Of a DNA stretch of 64,000 nt, positions 10,600-23,180 are shown in pieces. Where the stretch lies: contig NC_066581.1 in assembly GCF_024323335.1 (NCBI RefSeq), positions 351,296,409 to 351,360,408 on the forward strand, in the 5' to 3' direction. This DNA is from Lathyrus oleraceus (Eukaryota; Streptophyta; Magnoliopsida; Fabales; Fabaceae). Each line of letters begins with the position of its first letter. The stretch's first letter is position 1. The position numbers and the translations under genes were made by a program. Under the pieces are notes generated by a model. The model searched no databases, had not been told where the DNA came from, and was given only the letters and a program-made list of their open reading frames with translations.

Positions 10600-13500
10600 G
10601 CTGATTTCTAAACCCATTGAACATAATGATCCAACGCCATCTCCCAATTTTGAGTTCCCTGTATTTGAGGCAGAGGAAGATGATGTTGAAGAGATTCCTG
10701 ATGAGATTACCCATCTACTTGAGCATGAAAAGAAAATCATTCAGCCGCATCTTGAGAATCTGGAAACAATCAACTTGGGGTCTGAGGATTGTGTGCGAGA
10801 AGTGAAGATTGGGGCACTCCTGGAAGAATCTGTTAAGAAGGGGTAGATTGAATTGCTACGAGAATATGTCGATATCTTTGCTTGGTCGTATGAAGACATG
10901 CCAGGTCTAGATACAGATATTGTGCAACATTTCCTGCCCTTGAAGCCTGAGTGCGTGCCTGTGAAGCAGAAGCTCAGAAGAACTCATTCTGATATGGCAG
11001 TGAAAATCAAAGAGGAAGTTCATAAGCAAATTGATGCGGGGTTTCTGGTGACTTCTACATATCCTCAATGGGTGGCAAATATTGTGCCCGTGCCTAAGAA
11101 AGACGGAAAAGTCCGGATGTGTGTGGACTATAGAGACTTGAATAAAGCTAGTCCGAAAGATGATTTTCCTGTACCACATATCGATATGTTGGTAGATAAT
11201 ACAGCTAAATTCAATATCTTCTCATTTATGGACGGATTTTCCGGATATAACCAGATTAAGATGGCACCCGAGGATATGGAGAAGACAACATTTATCACAC
11301 CTTAGGGAACATTTTGTTATCGAGTGATGCCCTTCGGTTTGAAGAACGCCGGAGCCACGTATCAACGAGCTATGACTACCTTGTTTCATGATATGATGCA
11401 CAAGGAGATTGAGGTATATGTTGATGATATGATTGCTAAGTCAAGAACGGAAGTTGAACATGTAGAGCACTTGGTGAAGCTTTTTCAGCGTTTGAGGAAG
11501 TACAAGCTTCGTCTGAATCCTAACAAGTGTACATTTGGAGTTCGTTCTGGTAAGTTATTGGGCTTTATCGTCAGCGAAAGAGGTATTGAGGTTGATCCTG
11601 CAAAGGTCAAAGCAATACAAGAGATGCCTGCGCCCAAAACTGAGAAGCAAGTCAGAGGTTTTCTTGGCCGCTTGAATTATATTTCTAGATTCATATCCCA
11701 CATGACTGCCACATGTGCGCCGATATTCAAGCTCATCCGGAAAGATCAGTCTCATGATTGGACCGAGGATTTCCAGAAAGCTTTCGATAGTATCAAAGAG
11801 TATTTGTCTGAACCTCCAATCCTGTCTCCGCCTGTGGAAGGAAGACCTTTGATCATGTATCTGACAGTTCTTGAAGACTCGATGGGTTGTGTCCTTGGTC
11901 AACAAGATGAATCAGGAAAGAAAGAATATGCTATTTACTACCTGAGTAAGAAGTTCACTGATTGTGAGTCTCGATACTCAATGCTTGAGAAAACATGTTG
12001 TGCTTTGGCTTGGGCCGCTAAGCGTTTACGCCAGTATATGATAAATCATACAACTTGGTTGATATCCAGAATGTATCCAATCAAGTACATATTTTAGAAG
12101 CCTGCTTTAACCGAGAGGATTTCCCGTTGGCAGATGTTGTTATCTGAGTATGATATTGAGTATCGAGCTCAGAAAGCTATCAAAGGTAGTATCTTGGCTG
12201 ACCACTTGGCACATCAGCCGATCGATGATTTTCAGTCAGTTCAGTATGACTTCCCAGATGAGGAGATTCTGTATTTGAAAATGAAAGATTGTGATGAGCC
12301 TACACTCGATGAAGGGCCAGAGCCTGGTTCCCAATGGAGTATGGTATTTGATGGCGTTGTAAATCAGTATGGAAATGGTATTGGGGCAGTAATCATTACT
12401 CCTCAGGGCACGCATATTCCTTTTACAGCAAGGTTAAATTTCAAATGCACGAATAATATGGCTGAGTATGAGGCCTGTATTATGGGATTGGAAGAATGCA
12501 TTGATCTTAGGATCAAGCATCTTGATGTTCATGGTGATTCGGCCCTCGTTGTCAATCAGATCAAAGGTGAATGGGAGACGAATCAGCCTGGTCTTATTCC
12601 ATACAGAGATTATGCGAGGGGGATCTCAACGTTCTTTACTGAGGTTGACTTCCACCATATTCCTCGAGATGATAATCGGATGGCAGATGCTCTTGCTACG
12701 CTTGCTTCGATGATTGTGGTTAAGTATTGGAATGAAGTTCCCAATATCACCGTGATGCGCTTGGATAGACCAGCTCATGTATTTGCAGTTGAAGAAGTAA
12801 AATATGATAAGCCATGGTATTATGACATCAAGTGTTTCCTCCAGAACCAGGTTTACCCGCCTGGGGCATCGGTGAAAGATAGGAAGACTTTGAGAAGATT
12901 GTCAAGCAGTTTCTACCTCAATGGCGATGTGCTTTATAAGAGAAATTTTGACATGGTTCTGCTCAGATGCGTGGATAGACACGAAGCAGACCTGTTGATG
13001 ACTGAAGTCCATGAAGGTTCATTTGGTACTCATTCCAATGGACATGCCATGGCTAGAAAGATGTTAAGAGCAGGCTACTATTGGCTGACAATGGAGTCTG
13101 ACTGCTGCAAATACGTGAAGAAATGCCATAAGTGTCAGATTTATGCGGATAAGATTCATATTCCCCCGACACTTCTGAATGTGATTTCATCACCATGGCC
13201 TTTCTCCATGTGGGGAATTGACATGATTGGCATGATTGAGCCGAAAGTGTCCAATGGACACAGGTTTATTCTCGTAGCAATTGATTACTTCACTAAGTGG
13301 GTTGAAGCTGCAACATATGCAAATGTGACCAGGCAGGTGGTTGTGAAGTTTATCAAGAATCAACTCATATGCCGTTATGGTGTGCCAGATAAGATCATTA
13401 CTGATAATGGATCTAACCTGAATAACAAGATGATGAAAGAGCTGTGTAGTGAGTTCAAGATTGCACACCATAATTCTTCTCCTTACAGACCTAAGATGAA

Positions 13501-14062
13501 TGGGGCTGTTGAAGCTGCTAACAAGAATATCAAGAAGATTATCCAGAAGATGGTTGTTACGTACAAAGATTGGCATGAGATGTTGCCATTTGCTTTGCAT
13601 GGATATCGTACATCTGTCCGCACTTCAACAGGGGCAACCCCTTTCTCTCTTGTTTATGGCATGGAGGTTGTACTCCCAGTAGAGGTGGAGATCCCATCAA
13701 TGAGAGTCTTGATGGAGGCCAAGTTGACTGATGCTGAATGGATTCAGAGTCGTTATGACCAACTGAATTTGATTGAAGAGAAGAGATTGACTGCCATGTA
13801 TCATGGTCAGTTGTATCAGCAGAGAATGAAGAAAGCTTTTGATAAGAAGGTCAAGCCTCGTGTGTTCCGAGAAGGTGACCTTGTGCTCAAGAAAGTCTTG
13901 TCTTTCGCACCCGATTCCAGGGGCAAGTGGACTCCAAACTATGAAGGTCCATATGTTGTTAAGAGAGCCTTTTCAGGCGGTGCTTTGAGACTTACAAGTA
14001 TGGATGGGGAGGATTTCACTCGTCCTGTGAATTCAGATGCAGTCAAGAAATACTTCGCCTAA
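10600..14062 (+). pseudogene. pol: Ogre element 2 pol: RT, two RNases H, integrase
   Basis: One frame of about 1150 codons interrupted by three TAG stops (10844-10846, 11303-11305, 12095-12097). Domains in order: RT, with YVDD at 11417-11428; a Ty3-type RNase H (about 11800-12090); a second, archaeal-type RNase H (about 12335-12720, Asp/Glu/Asp/Asp pattern around VFDG, MAEYEA, HGDSA and the final ADALA), a mark of the Tat/Ogre lineage; then integrase with an HHCC zinc finger (about 13010-13140) and catalytic Asp 13220, Asp 13403 and Glu 13511. The second Asp and the Glu are 35 residues apart, as in active D,D(35)E enzymes. No chromodomain follows. The protein would copy RNA into DNA and insert it. 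The stops make this copy inactive, but the catalytic residues I checked are intact, so decay is recent. Confidence 0.93.
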
Positions 14063-14083
14063 AAATAAAAACAGAATGGCTCG

Positions 14084-14244
14084 CTAAGTTGAAAACCCGA
14101 AAGGGCGGCTTAGGCAAAAATGAGCGTCTCGGTGGATTGAAAACCTGAAAGGGCGATCCAGGCAAAAGTTAGAGACATGAAAAAAAATGAATATTTGCAT
14201 CCCGCTAGATTGAGTACCTCATCCTGGGGCAATCTAGGCAAAAA
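14084..14244 (+). other. Three tandem stem-loop modules after pol (element 2)
   Basis: Module 1: CTAAG (14084-14088) pairs with CTTAG (14109-14113) around an inner CCC-GAAA-GGG tetraloop hairpin (14096-14105). Module 2: TGGAT (14133-14137) pairs with ATCCA (14156-14160) around CCT-GAAA-GGG. Module 3: CTAGATTG (14205-14212) pairs with CAATCTAG (14230-14237). Each stem runs directly into the same AGGCAAAA tail. The stems differ in sequence but stay paired. The set is repeated in element 3 at 25531-25690. Confidence 0.7.
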
Positions 14245-14877
14245 ATAGGGATTTGGCAAGTAACTGCATCATTACAAGACTTTGTTCTACAACTGTCATC
14301 CGTCAGAGATTCTTGTTCATTCGTCGTCAACCAAAGCTTCGAATACATCGAACTCGGAATTGGTGGAGAAATGGTCATTATGTTCAATGTGGCCCTTTTC
14401 CAATATATATCACCAATTTCAAATTTGTAAAGATCTATGGGGTCTTGCCATTTGCAGGCTACCATTCCATCAAATGAATTTGAGCATTTATCCAATCATT
14501 TGCACTCCTATTTGTTTCTATTAAACAAATGTTTTGCATGTTTTAATTGAGAAAATGTCATTGTTTTAAATAAATGAATTTTTCACAAATTGTTTTTAAA
14601 CAAAGTGAACATTCACAATGATAAAAGGATACTTAGGGGATCCTCAGTGCTCTCCCAAGGGTGGCATGATTTCCAACAGGGTAAGACATTTGTTCATATC
14701 CCTGGCATGACTGTATCCTCTTCCTCCGGAGCCTTTTGTGGTTTTTCTCCCGGGCAGAGTGATTGTTGAGGTTTTTCACCTCCCCTCCCTTCAGCAGAGC
14801 AGTGGTCTTCCCTCCTTAGCAGATGTGTTCTCTTTGGAAGGTTCGGTATTTGGTGGTTGATCCCCAGAATTCCTTCA

Positions 14878-15003
14878 TCTTCCTCAGATAGATCCCCAGC
14901 GGAGTTGTTGGTGTGTTGGATCTTATCTATGATGATGTTATCTTCCTCAGATAGATCCCCAGCAGAGTTGTTGGTGTGTTGGATCTTATCTATGATGATG
15001 TTA
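14878..15003 (+). repeat. 63-bp tandem duplication in Ogre 3' UTR
   Basis: Two nearly identical 63-bp units, 14878-14940 and 14941-15003, differing at one base near their middle (GCGGAG against GCAGAG). Element 3 does not carry this duplication at the matching place (about 26320-26570), so it is young. Confidence 0.85.
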
Positions 15004-15812
15004 TCCCCTGCATAGATATTGTTGTTTCCTGGCATATCTAATCCCCAGTAGAGTTGTTTGTGTGGCAGATTCTACTTGTGCGATCTTTTCTCCTCAGCAG
15101 GTGTGATTTCCTTGGTGAGTTTGGTACTTGGTGTTGGATCACCAGATTCCCTTTATCTCCCTCAGATGGATTTCCTAGTAGAGTTGCTTTTGTGGCAGTT
15201 TCTGCCTGTGCAATGATCGTTGTTCCTCAGCTGAGACTGATGATTCATCCCTGCAGAGATTTTTGTTGTCTTTAATCCCCGGCAGATTGGATATTCTCCG
15301 GTGATCCTGGCTTTCTCTCTTGAGATGTAGTACCGGGTGGTTGATTCCTGGACCTGTGTGTGTTAGATATGTCTGTTTGTCAGCATTCATCATACATAAA
15401 TCACGCATATACATGCATAATTATAACATTCAGATATTCATGTTGCATTCTTCGCCATATATCGTTGTTTGTTGTCTCCTGCTATTTGGTGGTATATCTC
15501 CCCAAGCAGATGTCAGTGTCTGATCCCTCCATGTAGAGTCAGCCCCATAAGCAGAAAGTGTTCATCTTTCCTTCCGCATTCCCCACTGAGTTATTTCCTC
15601 GTGGATGACGGTTGTTTTTGCTTCCTCCCAACACATATATTGGGATGGGTTTCCCTATTGAGTTATATCCTCATTAGGATGAGTCTTGATTCAGTTTGCC
15701 TTTTTGGTTTGATCCTAAATTGGCCTCTTGTGACTGTTTCTGGTGTTTCCCTGTGGTAAATGAATAATTGTTCAGTAATCAGTCATTATTCACCTTATCC
15801 TCAGTGGAGTTT

Positions 15813-15990
15813 GTGGTTTGCTACCCTTATACCGGTAGTTGTAAATCCCATTTTTCCCTCCCCACCTGAGTCTGTGGTTTTCTACCTTTATACCGGTAGT
15901 TATAAATCCTACTTTCTTCCCCTAGCGGAGTTTGTGGTTTTCTACCCTTATAGCGGTAGTTGTAAACCCTATGTTCCTCCCCTCGCAGAG
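15813..15990 (+). repeat. 60-61-bp tandem repeat, three copies
   Basis: Units starting GTGGTTT at 15813, 15874 and 15934, each with CTACC...TATA(C/G)CGGTAGTT. Element 3 has a single unit (near 27249). Confidence 0.8.
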
Positions 15991-16960
15991 TTAACCATTG
16001 TTGTTCATCCTAGTTGATGACGGTTACTCTTCCGTGGTTTCCTACCCAGTATCTGGTAGGTGAAATCCCCTCCTTGGTGGTTATCTTCATCCAGTATTCG
16101 ATGTTGATATTCCCTCTTTTTCCTGGATAATTGCCTTGCGCTCGCAATTTATCCCCAGCGAGTCATCTTTCGTCTACCCTATTGTTGTTGGTGACGATTG
16201 TTTCTCTCCTGAATTGGTCATCATTATATACCTAGTTTTAGTATCCCGATGCCTTTTCTCTTTCGGTTGATTTATCCTTTATTAACCCAGTAACCGGTTG
16301 TGGATAATCTTCCATGTGAGTATACTATCTACGTTCTGACGGTAATAGATAGTATATCTCATGCACTCTCTGGTCGAAGCTTTTGTCCTTCCCCAGTTGA
16401 GTAAGATTCATTCCCCTTTGCAGAGTTAACCCTTGTTGTTCATCCTAGTTGATGACGGTTACTCTTCCGTGGTTTTCTACCCAGTATCCGGTAGATGTAA
16501 TCCCCTCGTTGACGATTATCATTATCCAATATTCGGTATTGATATTCCCTCCCTCTTTCGGATAATTGCTCTAATTAAGCAATTTTATCCCCATCGGGTC
16601 CTCTTTCATTAACCGTTTGTCGGTGATGTTTGTTACTCCCCTGTTTTTCGAGCTTATCTCCCAGTAACCGGTGATATGTCTCCTAGATCGTTGCCTTTGT
16701 CAATGTATCCCCAGTGAGTCAACTCTCATTTATCCTTTGTTGATAATGATTGTTTCTCCCTTTGATTGGTCATCATTATATACCTAGTTTTGGTATCCCG
16801 ATGCCTTTCTCTTTCGGTCGATTTATCCTTTATTAACCCAGTAACCGGTTGTGGATAATCTTCCATGCGAGTATATTATCTACGTTCTGACGGTAATAGA
16901 TAATATATCTCATGCACTCTTTGGTCGAAGCCTTTTGTTCTTCCCCAATCGAGTAAGATT
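15991..16960 (+). repeat. Long (about 435-bp) degenerate tandem duplication in Ogre 3' UTR
   Basis: Unit 1 starts TTAACCATTGTTGTTCATCC at 15991 and unit 2 starts with the same block at 16426. Both contain the series CAGTAACCGGTTGTGGATAA and GAGTATA(C/T)TATCTACGTTC. The second unit carries about 100 extra bases. Element 3 has the same pair with starts at 27307 and 27744. Confidence 0.75.
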
Positions 16961-17412
16961 CGTGTTCCTTTTACGGAATCGAATGTCCATCCTGTAAGTT
17001 GAGTTTGCTTTTTCAGCCCTCCTTTTTGGATGATGAGTGTTTTGGGAATATTCCCCAATTCACGCCTTGGTTGGTCACCTATTATATGCCCAGTAACCGG
17101 TATCCCTGGTGTTCCTTCCTTCTGCTCCCTATTATGACTTTGGTCCCCTGTGGAGTCAGATTTTCCTGAGTTGAAATATACCTTTTTTAGGTCTTTCTCA
17201 GATGATTTGGTTGATTGATATCTCTCACCCTTATACCGGTCTTAGATATTCATTCTTCCCGAGCTTGTTGTTCTCTCACCCTTATACCGGTGATCAGATC
17301 ACATGTCTCATTGAGCTTGTTACCAAGTAACCGGTAACACCTCATCCCGCTGCTTCTCCAGGAGAGTCTTTCTTAAGACATCCCCAGCGAAGTCCCTTAG
17401 TGGATTGTTTTT

Positions 17413-17605
17413 GTCCGGATTTTTATCCAAAGTATCTATTGCGGATAGTTTTGCTGTATTGGCATATTCCCCAATACATGCATTTTCAATGGCAGGGATG
17501 TTTTGTTCAAATCTTTCCCCAGCCTGAGTCCGGATTTTTATCCGAAGTATCCATTGCAGATAGTTTTGATGTGTTGGCATATTCCCCAACACATGCATCT
17601 TTGAG
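17413..17605 (+). repeat. 115-bp tandem repeat, about 1.7 copies
   Basis: Units starting GTCCGGATTTTTATCC at 17413 and 17528 and containing GGCATATTCCCCAA. Element 3 has about 2.7 copies (28605-28915). Confidence 0.8.
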
Positions 17606-17948
17606 TCACTTCGAGTCTTTCCATCGGATTTTTTTTCCCTTTGGAAACTCTTTTCCCCAGTTTCGAGTCGTGCCCTGCTCACGCATTTTTTTTCTTATCC
17701 CCATGAGAGTCCCCGTTAGAGTCTCTATTCCTAGTGAGTGTATTACTCCTATGGATTGTCTTTTCTCCCGATGTCTTTTCTTCTTTGTGGACACATATCC
17801 CCACAGAGTTTTGTTTGTTTTGCATACATACATTTGCATTATGAGGTCTCTTAGGGACCAATATTTGTCTCTTTGTTATTATTTAAGCCCATTCTACCTC
17901 GTCGAGACGAAGATTTTAACCTTCACTTCTCCGGCTAGAATGACCTTA

Positions 17949-17960
17949 AATAGGGGCATT
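17949..17960 (+). promoter_or_regulatory. Polypurine tract of element 2
   Basis: AAATAGGGGCATT-type sequence directly before the 3' LTR start (TGTAAG at 17961). The same sequence precedes the LTR of element 3 at 29273. It is the expected plus-strand primer. Confidence 0.6.
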
Positions 17961-18413
17961 TGTAAGACCCCAATTTTGTCCCTAAGATCCCTCATGGCAT
18001 CATAGCATTGCATTGCATAGCCTCAAGGATCTTTGAGCAGCTTGGCTTCCTTTCCCTTTGGGTAGGGATCTCTTGTGAGTGGTTTGATATCACCAGGCAT
18101 GCTTGAATTGTATATCATTGCTTTTCTCATTTTATTCACTAACCAAAAGCACAAAACTATGTCATTAACATTTTTCTTTGTAGCTCAAGCAATCACCAGG
18201 TCAAGAGCTTCAAGAAGATCCTTTATGCAAGAGATGAGGTATTTTCTTGGGATGAGGACCACATGATCATTATATTGAGCTTACTTGAGCTAGGGTTTTA
18301 TTTTGCAGAAATTTCACCAAGTGGTAAAGGCTCAAGTCAATCCAGCCATTTCAAGGTCATTTGAGGACCAAAAAGTCAACTGTGCAGTCAACTGAGGGCT
18401 TTGAGGTGGGGAA

Positions 18414-19796
18414 TGTTGGTGTAAGCCCTAGAGGCCAATACTTTTGGTACTTGTATCGAATTTTTTATTAATAATAAAAGGCTTTTTCTTTATTACGTTT
18501 GTTTAATAAAGTCCCTAGAATAGCTAGTCTGTTTAATGTATCAAGTATGACTTGATCATGAGATCACATTAAACATAAGGACACTATTCTTAAAGTATCC
18601 GTAGTCAAGCTTTAGTGTGAAGTGGGATAACATTAAAGCATTAAGACTATTATGTTTGTAGACTGATGATCACATCTCATGGATCATGGATAAAGAATTA
18701 TCAAGTCTTAAACATAGGTATGAATATTAGGAGTAATATTTATATCGGATTGACCCGCTATGAGAATACTATATAGAAAGTTATGCAAAGTGTCTTAAGT
18801 TATTCTCATGGTGATAATGGTGTATACCACTCTTCGACCTGAAACCACTATGGACCCTAGATGTGGAGTCGAGTGCTTTATTGCTGATCCAACGTTGTCC
18901 GTAACTGGATAACCATAAAGACAGTTGATGGGTACTCCACGAAGCATGCTGAGGGACATGAGTGACCTAGATGGAATTTGCCCATCCTGCATAACAGGAT
19001 AAATGTCTATGGGCCCAATATTGAACTGGACAAGGATGACACGGTCTATGCCTTGTGTTCAATATAGACATAAGGGCAAAAGGGTAATTATACACATAAG
19101 TATTATCACAGAAGGTTTTGTCAGATCACATGACATTTTCGTGTCTTGGGTAGCAGTGATGTGTTTCTAGATACCGCTCACTGTTTATTATGTTAAATGC
19201 GTGATTTAATATAATTGCCAACGTCACGAAAACCTACAAGGTCACACACAAAGGACGGATTGGTGAGAGATAGAGTAACTAAGGAATACCGTAAGGTACG
19301 GTGCCCTTAAGTGAATTATAGAACATCGTAAGGTACGGTGTACTTAAGTAGAATACGAAATATGGTAAGGTACCATGAGCTTAAGTGATTTTGGGCATAT
19401 TATAAGATATGGGCCAAAATACACTTAAGTGGGCCTTTTAGCTTGAAGCCCACACAAGTGGTTCTATAAATAGAACCCTTGTGCAGAAGCATTCATTGCG
19501 GTTGCATTATTTTCGTTTTCTCTCTCTCTCACACTCAAAGCCTTCATTCGTACCAGCTAGCACTGAGATTGAAGGAATCTGTTCGTGTGGACTGAGTAAA
19601 GACGTTGTCATCGTTCAACGTTCGTGATCGCTCCGTGGATCTGCATCAAAGGTTTTGATCGTCACAAGAGATCTGCACCAAAGGTTTCAATCGTCACAAG
19701 AGGTAAATATTCTATCACTGATCATGACCATTCGTAAGGATCTCTAAAGGAGAAAATTTTAATTTCCGCTGCGTTTTGGATCGCAATTCTCCTTCA
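18414..19796 (+). mobile_element. Solo LTR (1383 bp), probably Ty1/copia
   Basis: Begins TGTTGGTGTAAGCCC and ends CTCCTTCA, flanked by a perfect 5-bp duplication gggaa (18409-18413 and 19797-19801). The sibling LTR at 29273-34067 has the empty site. It has TCTATAAATAGAACCC (TATA box, about 19461-19476), several GTAAGGTAC(G/C) repeats (19290-19380), and no internal region, so it arose by LTR-LTR recombination. The superfamily is inferred from the general look of the sequence; no coding part is present. It reads in the same direction as the host LTR. Confidence 0.88.
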
Positions 19797-21136
19797 GGGA
19801 AATGAGTTGAAACACCTCAATCATGTTCAAAAGAGGCCTATTCTTCATTCTAAACATCCATCTTGAAGATTCAAAGGTCATGGAAAAAGTTACTAAAAAT
19901 GGAAAATGACCTGTAATTCAAAGTTTCCAAATTTGGCAAGTTTTTGATCCACATTCAACTTGACTTGTCAATGTCAAAGAAGTTTCAAATGGATTTTTGG
20001 TGAACATAAAAGTTGAAGATCTTTGTCTCCCCTTTCCAAAACGTCCTAATTGATGTCCATATGATGAATGGTTGAGAAGTTATGGTCATTTGATCACAAG
20101 GTGTGCATGGAAATTCAAATTGGCATAACTTTTGATTCAAAGCTCCAATTTGGTCCATTCTTTTTGCAAAATGTTTCTCTTGATCAAGACATCTCAAAAT
20201 AGCCTTTTCCATGCATGGGAAAAGTGTGTATGCTCATCATTTCTCATGTGATCATTTTAGAGGGAATTTCCATAATTCAAATTTGGCTTATGATACAAGC
20301 AAGACAACCATTCCATCATGAACATTGGTTGATTTTGAGTAAATTTAAAGCTTAACATGGAGCTTATCACGTGTAGCATGGGCATGGGACCTCATTGTGC
20401 ATTTTTGCAAATTGATCCACATCTCTCTAATCATGTTTAATACAAGGCTTAATTGGATTTCAGTGTGATTAGCATGCCATATAAATTCCAAACCCTAACC
20501 ATAATTGAAAGGAGGAAGCATTTCAGATTTAGAATTTCAAAGTTCCCTCCAAAATTCTCTTTCTTCGAATTCTTCATTTCTTCATACAAACACCAAAAAT
20601 TCTTGCATAATCTTGTTCATCATGCTTCATTGAGCAAGAATCAACCATTGGTTTGAGCAATTCAGTCCAGATTCAAGCAGTTCAAGTGCAAACTCATAGC
20701 AATGGAAGTTGGAAATTGAGCTAGATCCAGGTGGTTTCAATTGTTTCTTTGTGCACAAAGCTTCAAGGCAAGGTTAAAGGAGTAGATCTGGAGCTTCTAA
20801 GAGCTTGAGGACGCGATTTTAGCAACCTTCAATTTCAGGTGATCCAAATTCGATCCTCTCATTTTGCTGTTTTATGTACATAGATGTATAGATCTTGCTT
20901 CGTGGAGTATGTAGATGTGTTTAGATTTTGATTTGGCTTAGTATTGAGGCTGTATGATGAACTGAAAGTTTTGATTATGAAAATGTTTTCGTTCGATCTG
21001 GAAATTATAGGATGAATTAGATGAAATGGATGTCATATTTGGAATGTACATGGAAAGATGATTCGATTGATGTATAATTTGTTGAATTCTGGAAATTTTA
21101 TGGTTGAACTCCGTCGGAGATGGTCGGAGAAGATGA

Positions 21137-21155
21137 CCGGAGACTGTAGCTCCGG
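21137..21155 (+). promoter_or_regulatory. CCGGAG leader hairpin, element 2
   Basis: CCGGAG (21137-21142), 7-nt loop ACTGTAG, CTCCGG (21150-21155). It lies in the transcribed leader downstream of the TATA box. Equivalent hairpins occur at 7638-7655, 31072-31090 and 35246-35263. Confidence 0.55.
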
Positions 21156-23027
21156 CGTCTGGTTATTTTAGGGTTTTGCCTGCGTGTGTGCTGACTGTAT
21201 GTTGATGTGTGCTTGCTTGTCCATTTGATTGGCTCTGTTTCCTTTGACTATGCCACGCGCGTTTGAATAAAGTTGATTGTGCATGCCACGCGTTTAATGA
21301 AACGACGCGTTTTGGCTTTTGAATATGAGCCTTTGATCTTGGCGCGCGCTGAGATCCAATGGTCATGATATTTTCTGATTTATTTCAAATGTTTTCATTT
21401 CCCTCCATTTTATTTTGTTATTCCAATTATTTTGCTCATCTTTCAAAAATCATAAAAAATAGAAAAATGATCCAAATTAACTCCAATTTTTTTCATAGAT
21501 TTGTTTTGATGTCTAGTTTTATTTAGTATTATTTTCATGAATTGTTGATGTCTGATTTTTAATGTGTGAATTTTTTGATCCATGCCATGCTATTTTGATA
21601 TGTTGCATTCAATGCTTTGTGAAATCTTCATCTTTGATCCAATTGATCTGATTTTTTGTATGCATAATGATCATACATGATGTGAATTTTTGAGAACTGG
21701 TTGGGATTTTTTCTCATATGCTATCATTTTTTTTTACACATGAAGATATAATGTGACAATTTGTGTCACATTTTTGACATTGGATTGTTTCATTTTTGTT
21801 CATCCATCATTTGAACCTTTATGGATTTGATCTTTTGCATAATGATTGTTCATGACATGAGAAACTCATATAAAAAATCTCCAAGTCATTGCATGCATTT
21901 CTGTTTTGATGTGGATTTTCTAAGTTGGAAGTTCACTTTGTGCACATTTTGTGATCATTGCATAGCATAGGCCATTTGAGATATTTGCTTATTGAATTGG
22001 TGCTGGTCCTTTTGAGGACATTTTGTTGATTGTTTGAATGTGCATTGTGTGAAAGATTGAGTTCTGTTTTGATCATTTGGTTTGGTTTTGAACTTAGTCT
22101 TTGTACTAGTGTTTTGTACATAAACTAATTGTGCTTTGTGTTTCAGGTTTGGACATTTAGCATTGATGGTTGATTTGTTCTCACTTTGTGAGATGCAAAT
22201 GATTTGAGTTCTAACTTGTGTTGCTTTTGTAGGTTCTAATTGATGTGCTTGAGCTCTTGAGTTCATTTGAATGCTTGGGCATTGTTCATTGAGTTGTGTA
22301 ACTGTGAATGGTTTCACTGTTTGTCTGTTGGTTTTCTGACTGAAATATTAACTGTTTAGTTTTTGTACAGGTACATTAGTTTCTTTCTTTTAGCTCTTAC
22401 TTGAGCTTTGGATTATGGTTGATACACCACTTAGGTAGTTATCTTCTTACTTCATGTAGTCTGGAAGTCCTGTCACCTTTTTGGAAGGCATTTTGCTGGC
22501 AAGTCCTCCTTCAGAGGCTCTATTTGTGTTTGTTTACAATTGTGCCAAAGACCTCCAAGATGAGGCATGTGCTATCTGATAAGACCTCCAAGAGTTGAGG
22601 CAATTGACGGATAGAAGGGATTAATAGCCAATCCCCCGTTATTCAGTGAGTCATTCATTATGCTCGCACTACGTGTTGATGCTTCTGAACATGTACCCAA
22701 GATCTTTGTCCAGTGTCTTTCAAGTGGAATAGGATCTCACTTTCTAGATCCCCACGCTTTCTTTGTCATGAGCTCACCCAGGCCAGGGTTAAGAGCATGA
22801 GGTCTCATCCTCATTACCACTTTGATCAGCTTCACCCTAACTCTCGATGTTAGTGGTTAAGAGCTACATATTACCCTTTTACAGTTTGGCTTGTTTGTCG
22901 AGGTTGATATGACCCCTCTTGACTAAAGCCCACCCATTGTTTTGAGCCTCTTGTATGTATATAGATTGTGATGTTTGCTTTTGATGTGTTTGCTTTTGAT
23001 GTGTTTGCTTTTGATGGTTGTTTGTTA

Positions 23028-23180
23028 TGATTGGGAGTCGGATATAAGTCCATGTATTGGCATTCTATTTCCTTTTTGTGGTTGGGAGTCAGATATAAGT
23101 CCATGTATTGGCATTCTGTTTCTTTTTTTGTTGTTAGGAGTCGGGTGTAAGTCCATGCATTGGCATTCTGTTTCCTTTTA
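23028..23180 (+). repeat. 51-bp tandem repeat, three copies, in LTR of element 2
   Basis: Units with ATAAGTCCATGTATTGGCAT spaced 51-52 bp, preceded by three copies of a 15-bp unit GCTTTTGATGTGTTT (about 22976-23020). Same unit as at 5577-5678 on the opposite strand. Confidence 0.8.

Larger units (their letters stand above)
14063..17960 (+). other. 3' untranslated region of Ogre element 2
   Basis: About 3.9 kb between the pol stop and the 3' LTR with no credible coding sequence; the reading frames here, including one of 201 codons at 17400-18005, are low-complexity chance frames. It starts with three stem-loop modules (14084-14244), then holds tandem repeats of 63, 60, 435 and 115 bp, described separately, with many ACCGGT motifs. 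Ogre 3' UTRs are known to be hypervariable and to give rise to satellite repeats. It ends in a purine-rich tract at 17949-17960. Confidence 0.8.

Noticed and set aside
10844..12097. In-frame TAG codons as programmed readthrough
   Set aside because: They are at three unrelated places and are not shared with element 3, which has its own stops elsewhere in integrase; random decay is simpler.
17400..18005. A 201-codon plus-strand ORF across the Ogre 3' UTR/LTR border
   Set aside because: It runs through tandem repeats, the polypurine tract and the LTR start, is low complexity and is not kept as a frame in element 3.
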